Source of the DNA: an uncultured Oscillospiraceae bacterium
Lineage (GTDB): Bacteria > Bacillota > Clostridia > Oscillospirales > Oscillospiraceae
Reading direction: 5' to 3'
Length of the DNA stretch: 50,830 nucleotides
NCBI GenBank assembly: GCA_910587285.1
Contig: CAJULM010000002.1
Location: 138,126-188,955 of the forward strand
The position numbers were made by a program, and so were the translations under genes. The notes beneath the pieces are model-generated. The model searched no databases and was not told where the DNA came from. It saw only the letters and a program-made list of their open reading frames with translations. This document shows positions 38,062 to 46,237 of the stretch, piece by piece; positions within the stretch are counted from its first letter, which is position 1; every line of letters begins with the position of its first letter.

Positions 38062-38468
38062 CCTCCCGCCCCCTCTCTAATTTCTTCGGTGCAGATGTAA
38101 ATTCCCGGCACCTCGGCCCAAAACTTTTCGCATATCTCCGAAGCCACCTGCGCATCGTCCTTCCAGAACCCCACGGCGGTCATGCAGTCCTTGAGGAGCT
38201 TTTGCAGGTTGTCAGTGTCCGGCTTGGTGGTTCGGTACTCGCCGTCCCTGTGCCCGCCCCGGGGAAAGCACCACTTGACCACAAGCCTCACCGCGCCCTC
38301 CAGGGGGTGCGCCGGCTTATGCCCGGCCAGGTGATCCGTCAGCTTTGACCGGGCCGCCACCACTTCCGGGGGATCGTAGCTTACCGGCTTGCCCTTCACA
38401 ACCCGCCATTTCTTTTCCTGGTGTGTGGCGGTGGGCGGCCGCATCGGCATGAAAAATTCAATCCTCAT
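38058..38468 (-). CDS. rusA: RusA-family Holliday junction resolvase
   Basis: 136 aa. The sequence FFMPMRPPTATHQEKKWRVV at the start and KPDTDNLQKLLKDCMTAVGF with WKDDAQV are the RusA signature; the three Asp (D in PDTDN and KDDAQV) hold the catalytic magnesium. It resolves branched DNA before packaging. The repeat/hairpin block lies directly upstream on the mRNA. Confidence 0.92.
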   Translation of the reverse strand: MRIEFFMPMRPPTATHQEKKWRVVKGKPVSYDPPEVVAARSKLTDHLAGHKPAHPLEGAVRLVVKWCFPRGGHRDGEYRTTKPDTDNLQKLLKDCMTAVGFWKDDAQVASEICEKFWAEVPGIYICTEEIREGAGG

Positions 38469-38512
38469 GTGTCTTTACCTCGCTAAAGTGCGCCATTGTT
38501 GAAAACTTTTTT

Positions 38513-38574
38513 GTCAACGGTCAGGGGAAGGAGTCGTCGTGCGTAGCTTTCGCACGACTACTTCCCCCGTTGAC
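38513..38574. repeat. Large composite inverted repeat (62 bp)
   Basis: Nested complementary blocks make one long hairpin: GTCAACG/CGTTGAC outside (38513-38519 and 38568-38574), GGGGAAG/CTTCCCC in the middle and GTCGTGCG/CGCACGAC at the tip. It could be an origin hairpin, or an RNA structure ahead of rusA. Confidence 0.8.
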
Positions 38575-38593
38575 CGCAGGGAAATGATTTATT

Positions 38594-38618
38594 TACCCCC
38601 CGTAGGGGGGTACTTTTT
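38594..38618 (+). terminator. Plus-strand-oriented hairpin with T-run
   Basis: An 8-bp stem, TACCCCCC/GGGGGGTA (38594-38601 and 38605-38612), is followed by CTTTTT. As at 14894 and 43127, the T-run faces against the operon. Confidence 0.6.
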
Positions 38619-38646
38619 CTTCCCTCGGGAAAAAAACGGGTTTTTG

Positions 38647-38760
38647 CGTTTTTTTCCCTGTCAGGGAAAGCAGGGAAATTTCCGTTTTTTTCCCTCAAAG
38701 GGAAAGGGAAATTTTACGTTATTTTCCCTCAAAGGGAAAGGGAAATTTCCGTTTTTTTCC
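38647..38760. repeat. Tandem 33-36-bp repeats (about 3.3 copies) between rusA and the primase-helicase
   Basis: Units begin with CGTT at 38647, 38683, 38717 and 38750 (partial). Each holds TTTTTCCCT, a small hairpin CCCTCAAAGGG, and AAAGGGAAATTT. The stretch 38469-38762 has no gene; it holds these repeats and the hairpins at 38513-38618. Iteron-like arrays beside a replication gene suggest a phage origin, but this is inferred. Confidence 0.75.
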
Positions 38761-38762
38761 CT

Positions 38763-40976
38763 CTACTTCTTACCGACCTCCCCATCATCGATCCAAAAGC
38801 CACCGTGCTCCTTCAGCCGGTTCCTGGCCGTTTTTTCCGTCACACCCATGTACTCAGCAAGGGCACTAATCGTCACCTTGCCCTCTATGCCGCAGGCCTC
38901 AAATGCCAGCGCAATGGAATCTTTTCGCTCCTTTGCCTTGACCTCTTTAGGTTTACGCTTTTGCATGGCCCGCTGCCAGTCGGTGGTGTCGCCCTCCGGG
39001 TCAATGTCGGCCAAAACCCCGCTCTCGTCGTTAAGGTGAACGGGGAAGTCAAACCACAGGTTGACCGGGGGGAATTTCGGAAACTCTCTGAGCGTCCCAT
39101 CAATACGCCACGCTGTACGGGCCTCTGCGACCCTTTTAGCGGCCTCTGCGGCTCTCACTGTATCCTTATACTCCTGCGTCCCCAAAACGGCCTCACAGGC
39201 GGCCAGGGCGGCTTTCTCACTGCATAGATCGTCCTGGCTGACTTCATCCAATTTCCCCGCCGCCTGAAGGGCCAACCTACAGGCCCGGCCCACGGCGTTG
39301 TTAATTTCCTGCTTGCGAAGATCCTTGCCTATCGGCAATTCAATGAGGTCAAGGAGGGCATCAGGGTCACGGGCGAATACGCCCGAGCCGCTGGCCCGGT
39401 CCATGCTCCGCTTGCTCCCCTGGCTGCCCTTGCTGTGGTGGTGGCAGTAGATGACCGCGCAGCCCAGCTCGGTACATACCTTGTCAAACTGATTGCAGAA
39501 GTCGGCCATCTGATTTGCGCTGTTCTCGTCGCCGGTGATGACCTTGTAGATTGGGTCAATCACAATGGCGATGTATTCCTTCTTTCTGGCCCGGCGTATC
39601 AGTTTCGGGGCCAGCTTATCCATAGGGACGGACCGGCCACGCAGGTTCCAGATATCAATGCTCCCCAGGTGTTTCGGGGGCTGTCCCAGGGCCTCGTACA
39701 CGTCCCGAAAGCGGTGGAGGCAGGAGGCCCTGTCTAACTCCAGGTTGACGTACAGCACACGCCCCTGGGCGCAGGAAAAGCCCAGCCAGGGGCGTCCCTC
39801 GGCGATAGAGCAGCACAACTCAATGAGGGCATAGGACTTGCCGGCCTTGCTTGGCCCGGCCAGGAGCAGCTTGTGCCCCTGACGCAGAACGCCCTCAATC
39901 AGGGGCGGGGCCAGCTGGGGCAGGTTGTCCCAAGCATCGGCCATATTCTCCGGGTCGGGCAAATCGTCGCTGACGTTCTCAATCCACTCCCGCCACTCAG
40001 TCCAAGAGGCCTTCCCCAGGTTGGTGTCCACCAGGAATTGCTTGTGATTGTTCCGCTTGGCGCCGGGCAGTCGGGACAGCCGGGAGGGGTTGCGGTTCTG
40101 CTTGTCTACCTTCATCCCATTCTTTTCGCAGACGGAATACAGGTAGTCAACACGGGTGCGGTACTCCTCATAAGAGGCGGCGTCAATGCGGACTATGGCG
40201 TGGAGACTCTTGCCGCCCGAGTACACCAGGCAGGCCACGGGCAACTCCAATTCCCGGATGATAGCGTTCTGCTCCCCCAGGTCCATGCTGTCCGATTCAA
40301 TCAGGGCAAAGCGAAAGGCGGTCACGTTGTCATTCTTCACGCCCTTGCCGTCCAGGGGGTTGAACCGTATCCAGGCTCCCGTGCCGGGGTCATAGTCCCC
40401 CAGCACCGCCCCCAGGTCGTCCCCGCACTTCTTCAGCGCCTCAATTAGCTGGCCCGCCGTGCGGTCATAGTTCCCCCGGGTGGGCTTGCGCTCCCCGTCC
40501 TCGGCCTCGAAAGTCTCTGTCACATAGCCCACATAATCATCCGGGGAAAAGAGGGTGCCGAGGTATTCGATTAAGTCGTGGGCAGGGCGCCATTTGCTGT
40601 CGGTCGGCTCCTGGATCTCCTTGGATTCCAACCAGGCCGGATTGACGATCACCTGCTCGTCCTTGGCGCTGATTTCATCGTCCCAGCTCAATTCATGGCC
40701 GGGTTGCGAGGTGGAAGGCCGCCACCCCCTGTCCATGGCCATCTTCACCACCGTGCCACCTGTGACCGGCTCCGTGTTCCCGGTGAAACTGTCCCACTTG
40801 CGCAGACACTCCCCCGGATGATACCGCTTACCGTCCCGGCGGCTCCAGTCCTCCCAGGCGGAGGCGGGATACCCCGCCTCCTTTAAGCCCATGCCCACGG
40901 AGACCCATTCCTGATATGAGAGGCCCGCCGGGTCGATATGTTCCAGCGCCTCTTGCAGATCAAGGGTATTTTCCAT
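38763..40976 (-). CDS. Primase-helicase fusion (PriCT / AEP-like region / RepA-type ATPase / HTH)
   Basis: 737 aa. The N-terminal 80 residues (HIDPAGLSYQEWVSVGMGLK and CLRKWDSFTG) form a PriCT-2 module. A primase-like region follows (VYSGGKSLHAIVRIDAAS and NRNPSRLSRLPGAKRNN). Then a RecA/RepA-type helicase: Walker A LLAGPSKAGKSYAL, Walker B AIVIDPIYKVI, and YCHHHSKGSQGSKRSMDRAS. The C-terminus has a helix-turn-helix (VTISALAEYMGVTEKTARNR). This is a self-contained initiation protein that could prime and unwind phage DNA. It adjoins the repeat array, its likely binding site. Confidence 0.85.
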   Translation of the reverse strand: MENTLDLQEALEHIDPAGLSYQEWVSVGMGLKEAGYPASAWEDWSRRDGKRYHPGECLRKWDSFTGNTEPVTGGTVVKMAMDRGWRPSTSQPGHELSWDDEISAKDEQVIVNPAWLESKEIQEPTDSKWRPAHDLIEYLGTLFSPDDYVGYVTETFEAEDGERKPTRGNYDRTAGQLIEALKKCGDDLGAVLGDYDPGTGAWIRFNPLDGKGVKNDNVTAFRFALIESDSMDLGEQNAIIRELELPVACLVYSGGKSLHAIVRIDAASYEEYRTRVDYLYSVCEKNGMKVDKQNRNPSRLSRLPGAKRNNHKQFLVDTNLGKASWTEWREWIENVSDDLPDPENMADAWDNLPQLAPPLIEGVLRQGHKLLLAGPSKAGKSYALIELCCSIAEGRPWLGFSCAQGRVLYVNLELDRASCLHRFRDVYEALGQPPKHLGSIDIWNLRGRSVPMDKLAPKLIRRARKKEYIAIVIDPIYKVITGDENSANQMADFCNQFDKVCTELGCAVIYCHHHSKGSQGSKRSMDRASGSGVFARDPDALLDLIELPIGKDLRKQEINNAVGRACRLALQAAGKLDEVSQDDLCSEKAALAACEAVLGTQEYKDTVRAAEAAKRVAEARTAWRIDGTLREFPKFPPVNLWFDFPVHLNDESGVLADIDPEGDTTDWQRAMQKRKPKEVKAKERKDSIALAFEACGIEGKVTISALAEYMGVTEKTARNRLKEHGGFWIDDGEVGKK

Positions 40977-40981
40977 CGCGT

Positions 40982-42562
40982 TTACACTCCTACATATTCA
41001 GACGGGTTAATATTTCCAGGCACTCGCCAACCATTGGCGGCGATCCGGTCGATCATGTGCTTTGCGGTTTCAAACTGCCACTGCCCCACATGCTGGAACC
41101 CTTTGCCCTCCAGGAATCGGATTTGTTTCGGGGTTGTCAGTCCCTCCACCCGACGCTTTGCCAGCCGATCCAGGAGCAGCGTCGCCTTGCCGGCTGTTTC
41201 AATCTCGTCGGGGAAAATGCCCAGCTTTTCCAGTGTTGCTCTCTGCTGGTCGCTTGGCGGCCCCATCTCCCAACCAAAGGACGGAACATAGCTTGACAGG
41301 TCTGCCGCCTGGATGGACATTTCAAATTGCAGAGGATCCACCAGCTTGCGTTTGCGGGAGCGCATTTCGGCCAGCTGATTTGCCAGGGACTCCTCCCGCT
41401 GGGCCACGACATCCTCGCTGGCCTTTTTCTCGGCCTCCTCAATGTCAACCGGGCATCCGGCAGCCTCGATGTTCTCGGTCATCTTCCGGGCCACCTCGTC
41501 CGATTCACAAATCAGGTTGGCGGGGTGGCACAGCTCATGGCGCTCGGTATGCCACAGGAAGTCCAGGAGCAACAGGTCTTCTTTGCCGGGAAATAGGCGG
41601 GTACCACGTCCCACCATCTGGCTATACAGGCTGCGCACCTTAGTGGGCCGCAGCACCACCACGCAATCCACACTGGGGCAGTCCCAGCCCTCGGTCAGCA
41701 GCATGGAGTTACACAGGACGTTATACTTCCCCTCGTCAAAGTCCTTGAGGATTGACCCCCGGTCTTGGCTGTTGCCGTTGACCTCCGCCGCCCGGAAGCC
41801 CTGGGCATTGAGCAGGCGGCAAAACTTTTGAGAGGTGCGCACCAGGGGCAGGAATACCACCGTCTTACGGTTCTCGCAGTAGGTACGCATCTCCTGGGCG
41901 ATTTGATGTAAATATGGGTCCAAGGCAGTGTCGATATCGGCGTTTTTGAAGTCCCCCGCCTGCACTCCCACATGGGAGAGGTCAAGGGTCAGGGGGATGG
42001 TGACGGCCTTGATCGGGCAGAGGTATCCGTCCTTGATTGCCCTGGGCAGGGTGTACTCATAGGCCAGGTGCTCGAAATACTGGCCCAGGTTCCGCATATC
42101 CCCACGGTCGGGGGTGGCGGTGACGCCCAGCACCCGGGCCTCCTCGAAATAGGTAAGCACCCGCTGATAGCCGTCAGACAGGGCATGGTGGGCCTCGTCC
42201 ACCACAATCACGTCGAAATAGTCAGCCGGGAACTGGCCCAGCCGTTTCTCCCTCATAAGGCTTTGAATAGAGCCAACAGTCACCCGGTACCAGCTGTCCA
42301 GGCACGTTTCCTCGGCTTTCTCCACAGAGCAGCGCAGGCCCGTGGCCTGGAGCAGCTTATCGGCGGCCTGATCCAGCAGCTCCCCACGATGGGCCAGAAT
42401 CAGGCACCGGCGACCGGAGCGTACCATGTCCTCAACGATCTTTGAGAAAACAATGGTCTTTCCACAGCCGGTGGGCAATACCAGGAGCGTTCTGAGGAAT
42501 CGGTCGGCCCAGTCGCGCTCCACCGCCTCCCGGGCCTCCTGCTGATAGGGCCTCAGCTCCAC
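40982..42562 (-). CDS. SF2 DEAH-type DNA helicase
   Basis: 526 aa. Motif I is LPTGCGKT (29-36), motif II DEAH (122-125), then TATP, and motif VI QMVGRGTR. LRPYQQEAREAVERDW is the Q-like start of SSL2/RecG-like phage helicases (YqhH/UvsW-like). The last 80 residues (TPKQIRFLEGKGFQHVGQWQ) are a small DNA-binding tail. It probably remodels replication forks or recombination intermediates. The gene lies between DUF669 and primase-helicase genes in one operon. Confidence 0.9.
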   Translation of the reverse strand: MELRPYQQEAREAVERDWADRFLRTLLVLPTGCGKTIVFSKIVEDMVRSGRRCLILAHRGELLDQAADKLLQATGLRCSVEKAEETCLDSWYRVTVGSIQSLMREKRLGQFPADYFDVIVVDEAHHALSDGYQRVLTYFEEARVLGVTATPDRGDMRNLGQYFEHLAYEYTLPRAIKDGYLCPIKAVTIPLTLDLSHVGVQAGDFKNADIDTALDPYLHQIAQEMRTYCENRKTVVFLPLVRTSQKFCRLLNAQGFRAAEVNGNSQDRGSILKDFDEGKYNVLCNSMLLTEGWDCPSVDCVVVLRPTKVRSLYSQMVGRGTRLFPGKEDLLLLDFLWHTERHELCHPANLICESDEVARKMTENIEAAGCPVDIEEAEKKASEDVVAQREESLANQLAEMRSRKRKLVDPLQFEMSIQAADLSSYVPSFGWEMGPPSDQQRATLEKLGIFPDEIETAGKATLLLDRLAKRRVEGLTTPKQIRFLEGKGFQHVGQWQFETAKHMIDRIAANGWRVPGNINPSEYVGV

Positions 42563-43090
42563 TTAGAAGCTCCCCGAGCTCCAGGGGGTGGGGGACCCCT
42601 GGGGCAGTTCAGTCCACTGCTGGCCGGAGCCCTGAGCCGCGGGGGGCTGAACTGCCGGCGCACTCTCCGGGTCGTAGAACTCCGTAATCTCGTTGCTCTC
42701 CCGCTCCTTGCCGTCGTTGCCCGTCCACTTGCGGACACCCACATGGCAGACGCCGGTGGAACCGGGGACGGCCCCCCAATTCATCCGCATGGCCTCGCCG
42801 TGCTTGCGCTGACCGATGGAGGTAAAGAACTGGCACAGCTTCCACTCGAACTTGCTGTGGAGGAAAAGGTTGGTCAGCACATCGCCGGAGGCCTCGGCGC
42901 TGCTGACGGCCACCGTCAGAATGGCCTTGTTGCAGGCCGGGATCTTCTCGCTGCCGCTGTGCCGGGCACGCTCGAATTTCTTCACGGTGAAGTTGTAATC
43001 CCCCTCGGGGAGAACCTGAAACGGGCTGTCGTCGCGCTGGATTTCATCATCCCAGCCAAATTCGCGGGGCATAGAATCGTAATCGTTCAT
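42563..43090 (-). CDS. DUF669 phage protein (single-strand-DNA-binding-like)
   Basis: 175 aa from the ATG at 43088-43090 with AAAGGAG in front. Its core, FQVLPEGDYNFTVKKFERAR, then ACNKAILTVAV and LFLHSKFEWKLCQFFTSIGQ, is DUF669. The family is found with Sak4-type ATPases and is thought to act as a phage SSB. The C-terminal 40 residues are Pro/Gln/Ser-rich, as in SSB tails, but the last residues are not acidic. Confidence 0.82.
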   Translation of the reverse strand: MNDYDSMPREFGWDDEIQRDDSPFQVLPEGDYNFTVKKFERARHSGSEKIPACNKAILTVAVSSAEASGDVLTNLFLHSKFEWKLCQFFTSIGQRKHGEAMRMNWGAVPGSTGVCHVGVRKWTGNDGKERESNEITEFYDPESAPAVQPPAAQGSGQQWTELPQGSPTPWSSGSF

Positions 43091-43126
43091 GTTGTAGCTC
43101 CTTTCAAGCTGTTCAAATTTTTGCGG

Positions 43127-43165
43127 GAGGATAGCTGCGCTTGGCCGTGCAACTATCCTCTTTTT
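43127..43165 (+). terminator. Plus-strand-oriented terminator-like hairpin upstream of DUF669
   Basis: An 8-bp outer stem, GAGGATAG/CTATCCTC (43127-43134 and 43153-43160), with partly paired inner bases is followed by TTTTT. No plus-strand promoter is evident here, so no RNA gene is called. Confidence 0.6.
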
Positions 43166-43182
43166 CCTTCCCAGATGAGGCT

Positions 43183-44289
43183 CTAAAAGGGGAGGGTGTC
43201 GTTGTCCTTGATCCAGTTGTAGACCTGCGCCCATGCGCCCACCAAAACGCCCTGGATGAAGTCGGCCGGCAAATTCTCCAGCGGGGTCTGCTCCGGGAAA
43301 TACCCACGGGCCGCAAAGGCCGCCTGTACTTGGTAATCATCCACACCGTTGGCTTTCATCAGGTCGCGCAGCGCCTTGAGCGCATCGGCGTTATCCTGGG
43401 GCTTGACGTCACCCTCCTGGGGTGCCGGGGCCGGGTCAAGCGCCGGGGGCGGAGGGGGCGGGGGCGCCGCAGGAGCCGGGTCGGGGGCGGGGTTGCTGGC
43501 CTGCGCCGGAGGCGGAGGAGCAGACGGGGCCGGGGGCGGCGTTACCGGGGCAGAGGGGGCCGCCCCCGTGCCGATGTACTGCGCCAGGGCGGAGAAATCC
43601 AGGGGCAGCTCCTCCGGCAGTCCCAGCCGGTTCTTTGCGTCCCAGCACGGGTGATGGGACGTATAGATCACCCGGCGGCCGCCCTGGGCCTTGAATTTCT
43701 TCCCCTTATCATCGGCGGCCACGGACAGGGTCTTGTAATTGGCAAAGAGGAGCAGGTCGGACCACTCTTTCACCAGGGCAGAGGTCTTTTTCTGCAACTT
43801 CAATTCCCAGCGGTCATAAGCGCCCATCTCGTCGGGCTGCTCGAACTTCCGCATCATGGCGTGGGCCGTCAGAACCACATGAACACCGCGGCCCACGATC
43901 TCCTCCAGGAGATTCAGCAGACGGCCAAACTCCTCCGCCAGATAGACATAGCCCTTGCCATACCCCATATCCTCAATGCCGCTCAACTTCTTGTCGGCGC
44001 AGATGCTGGCAATGCACAACTGCTCCGCCCAGTCGGCGGTGTCGATCACCAGCGTGGAGCATACGCCCGGGTCGCTGCGGACGTACTGAACCTGTTCCAT
44101 GAGCATGGTCCAGCTGGAGGGCTTATCCGTGCGGGATACGTCCATGTGTCGGGTCGAGCCCTCGGTGTCGATGAACACCGGGCGTGGGAAGTGGGCGGCC
44201 AGGGTGGACTTGCCAATGCCCTCCGGGCCGTAGACAACCACCTTCAGAGCGCCCCCGGCTTTGCCAGTATGGATTTTCAGCTGGTTCAT
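43183..44289 (-). CDS. Sak4-like RecA-fold ATPase (phage recombinase) with proline-rich linker
   Basis: 368 aa from the ATG at 44287-44289 (TGATG with the previous stop). The Walker A motif VVVYGPEGIGKST lies at 17-29; Walker B is TLVIDTADWAEQL; GVHVVLTAHAMMRK is the sensor strand. A run of about 60 Pro/Ala residues separates the ATPase from a C-terminal helical module (LKALRDLMKANGVDDYQVQA and onward). Sak4-type proteins anneal single strands together with a phage SSB, here DUF669. The proline linker is unusually long. Confidence 0.82.
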   Translation of the reverse strand: MNQLKIHTGKAGGALKVVVYGPEGIGKSTLAAHFPRPVFIDTEGSTRHMDVSRTDKPSSWTMLMEQVQYVRSDPGVCSTLVIDTADWAEQLCIASICADKKLSGIEDMGYGKGYVYLAEEFGRLLNLLEEIVGRGVHVVLTAHAMMRKFEQPDEMGAYDRWELKLQKKTSALVKEWSDLLLFANYKTLSVAADDKGKKFKAQGGRRVIYTSHHPCWDAKNRLGLPEELPLDFSALAQYIGTGAAPSAPVTPPPAPSAPPPPAQASNPAPDPAPAAPPPPPPPALDPAPAPQEGDVKPQDNADALKALRDLMKANGVDDYQVQAAFAARGYFPEQTPLENLPADFIQGVLVGAWAQVYNWIKDNDTLPF

Positions 44290-45575
44290 CAAAATTCACC
44301 TGCTTTCCAAGATGTCGGGGCGGGGGCCGCCGCAGGAGTCGGGACAGGAACCGCGGGGGTCTTGGCGTAACCATCCTCAATGATAATGGAACACTCCCCT
44401 CCAGTAGACACACGGGTAGCGATCCCCTGCAGCCCCTCGGCCTCCATCCAGACAGAGAACTCCCGCAGGGTTTCCAGGTCCATTTGCTCCAGCTTATCCA
44501 GGAGCACAAAGCCGCAATCCGGTTTCAGCGCCCGGACAATGGCCGTGGACACCTTCAGCTGGTCGCTGCCGCTCATGCAATCCCAGGGCTTGCCCTGATA
44601 GGTCAATTCCCCATCCTCCACGGAGAGGCCGGGGAGGGGCAGTTTCGCACCTTGCAGGAGATCGGACTTCTGCTGGCGTACCGCCTCCAGCTGGGCCGTC
44701 AGTCCGGCGTACTGGTCGCTGCACTCCTTGGCCTCGGCCTCCGCCCGAGCCTTGTCCTGGTTGGTGCGAACCTTGGCATTGATAGCCTCCGTATCCCGGA
44801 TGCTGGCCTCCAACTCCTCCGTAGATTCGTCCACCAAATCCAGGGCCGACTTTTGGGCCGTTTCACAGTCCGCGCACACAGCGGTGTACTTTGCGCTCAA
44901 CTCCTCCAACTGGCGGTAAAGGCTCTGCTTTTCCTGTTCCAGATGGGCGGCCCGTTCCCGCTTGCGCTGGTTCTCGCCGTTCCGGGCAAGGATGTCCTGC
45001 TGTCGCTGAATGAGGTCATAGGCGGAAACCGCCTCGGCGGGGGCCTCGGGGTAGCTGGGCAGTTCCTTGGCGTACTTCGCCTTTTGGTCGGCGATCTGGC
45101 CGATCGCGTGCCGCTGGTTATACAGCTCCTTCTCCTGCCGTTCCAGCTTTTCCACCTGCTCCTCCAGGCCGATGATACGCAGGAGGGTGGTAGCCTTTTC
45201 CTTGCTGGTGGACTGCATGAACCGGGGCATATCAAGGGCCAACTGCTCCACAAAGGAATTGAGCAGCTGCTGGCCCGCCTTGCGGCCGGAGGCGTCCGTC
45301 ACCTTCAAATCGCTGTTCTTGCCCGACCGCTCCACGATGATCCCGTTGGACAGCTCCAGGCGGAGCCGGGGCGGGAGAACAGATCCCTCCCGCTGGGCCT
45401 GGGTGGGCCGGTAGCGGTCCCCACCCAGCGCCCACACGATGGCGTCCAGGCCCGAGGTCTTGCCCTGGTTGTTGCGGCCCCCGATCACCGTCAGGCCGGC
45501 AGGGGCCGGGGTGAGGGTCAGCGCCTTAATGCGCTTGACGTTCTCAGCCTCAAACTGAGTAATTTTCACTGACAT
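44289..45575 (-). CDS. SMC/SbcC-like ATPase of the recombination module
   Basis: 428 aa. The Walker A motif is GGRNNQGKTS (32-41). A coiled coil runs through the middle with an Ala/Glu-rich hinge containing CADCE in place of a zinc hook. A signature-like MSGSDQLKVSTAIV and Walker B FVLLDKLEQMDLE lie near the end. In phages it would work with an SbcD-like nuclease, but none is in view. The C-terminal tail is Pro/Ala-rich. It is coupled to the Sak4-like gene. Confidence 0.82.
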   Translation of the reverse strand: MSVKITQFEAENVKRIKALTLTPAPAGLTVIGGRNNQGKTSGLDAIVWALGGDRYRPTQAQREGSVLPPRLRLELSNGIIVERSGKNSDLKVTDASGRKAGQQLLNSFVEQLALDMPRFMQSTSKEKATTLLRIIGLEEQVEKLERQEKELYNQRHAIGQIADQKAKYAKELPSYPEAPAEAVSAYDLIQRQQDILARNGENQRKRERAAHLEQEKQSLYRQLEELSAKYTAVCADCETAQKSALDLVDESTEELEASIRDTEAINAKVRTNQDKARAEAEAKECSDQYAGLTAQLEAVRQQKSDLLQGAKLPLPGLSVEDGELTYQGKPWDCMSGSDQLKVSTAIVRALKPDCGFVLLDKLEQMDLETLREFSVWMEAEGLQGIATRVSTGGECSIIIEDGYAKTPAVPVPTPAAAPAPTSWKAGEF

Positions 45576-45820
45576 ATTGAGTCCCTCCTCGTGATGAGAT
45601 CATGTGCTTCTTTCCAAATCTCCAGCACCCAATCAGGCGCTTCCACAAACTCAAACTCTCCCGGTCTCACGCCCAGCCATTCCCCATTGTCGCACAGGGC
45701 GGAGATTGCGCCGTATGGGTTAGATTTGGCTTCGTACTCTGCGCCCGCGCATAAGAATGTCCCAGGCTTCGCCAGAAACACAAGGTCCGGCACTACGTTT
45801 TTGAGCATCTTGATCCGCAT
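45566..45820 (-). CDS. Uncharacterised phage protein, 84 aa
   Basis: The ATG is at 45818-45820, seven bases after AGGAGGGG. It begins MRIKMLKNVVPDLVFLAKPG and includes TFLCAGAEYEAKSNPYGAIS and GEWLGVRPGEFEFVEAPDWV: a small beta-rich domain. It overlaps the SMC-like gene by ten bases. This is a common type in clostridial prophages, with no known function. Confidence 0.65.
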   Translation of the reverse strand: MRIKMLKNVVPDLVFLAKPGTFLCAGAEYEAKSNPYGAISALCDNGEWLGVRPGEFEFVEAPDWVLEIWKEAHDLITRRDSICQ

Positions 45821-45906
45821 TTCCAATCCCCTCCTGGCTGCTCACACCACTTGAACGCAATGATGTGGAGCAGCCCGGCCTTGATGTGCTTGATTGCCTT
45901 GGCCAT
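45793..45906 (-). CDS. Small ORF, 37 aa
   Basis: It reads MAKAIKHIKAGLLHIIAFKW and ends with Cys-rich residues. The ATG (45904-45906) abuts the previous TAA and has a strong site, AAGGAGGCG. Its last 28 bases overlap the next ORF, and the ribosome site of that ORF lies within it. The helix is amphipathic. It may simply couple translation between its neighbours. Confidence 0.5.
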   Translation of the reverse strand: MAKAIKHIKAGLLHIIAFKWCEQPGGDWKCGSRCSKT

Positions 45907-46236
45907 TTAAACGCCTCCTTCTGTGTCCGAATCGGACACTGCTTTCTGCGGCCCACGCCATTGCCAGCCGTCAATTTCCTGGGTGCCGCAAATAAGATGC
46001 TTGCATTCACTACATGGGTAATCTGCTTTGTTTATTCTTGCGTAAACGCACGCGCGGCAATACCCACGCAAATCCTCCACCGCTGCGTCCCGCTCCCCCA
46101 GCAGGGCTTCGATGGCGTCGGCGGCTTGGTCGCATACTTCGCAGCCACCGCATCGGTTCGTGCAATACTCTTGTGGGGTCTCGTCTCCATGCTCCACCAC
46201 GCGGCGAAGCCACTCAATCAGCTCTTTGTAGTCCAT
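45907..46236 (-). CDS. Cys-rich small phage protein, 109 aa
   Basis: The ATG is at 46234-46236 with AAAGGAGAC. It begins MDYKELIEWLRRVVEHGDET. Cys pairs (CTNRCGGCEVC, CRACVYAR and CSECKHLIC) could bind two zinc or an Fe-S centre. The rest is helical (AADAIEALLGERDAAVEDLR). The family is common in early regions of gut phages, with unknown role. Confidence 0.65.
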   Translation of the reverse strand: MDYKELIEWLRRVVEHGDETPQEYCTNRCGGCEVCDQAADAIEALLGERDAAVEDLRGYCRACVYARINKADYPCSECKHLICGTQEIDGWQWRGPQKAVSDSDTEGGV

Positions 46237-46237
46237 G

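Noticed and set aside
38647..38760. CRISPR array
   Set aside because: The repeats are tandem and nearly contiguous, without unique spacers, and no cas genes are near.
43091..43165. Third plus-strand small RNA between the Sak4-like and DUF669 genes
   Set aside because: The terminator-like hairpin is good, but no -35/-10 pair with proper spacing lies upstream.
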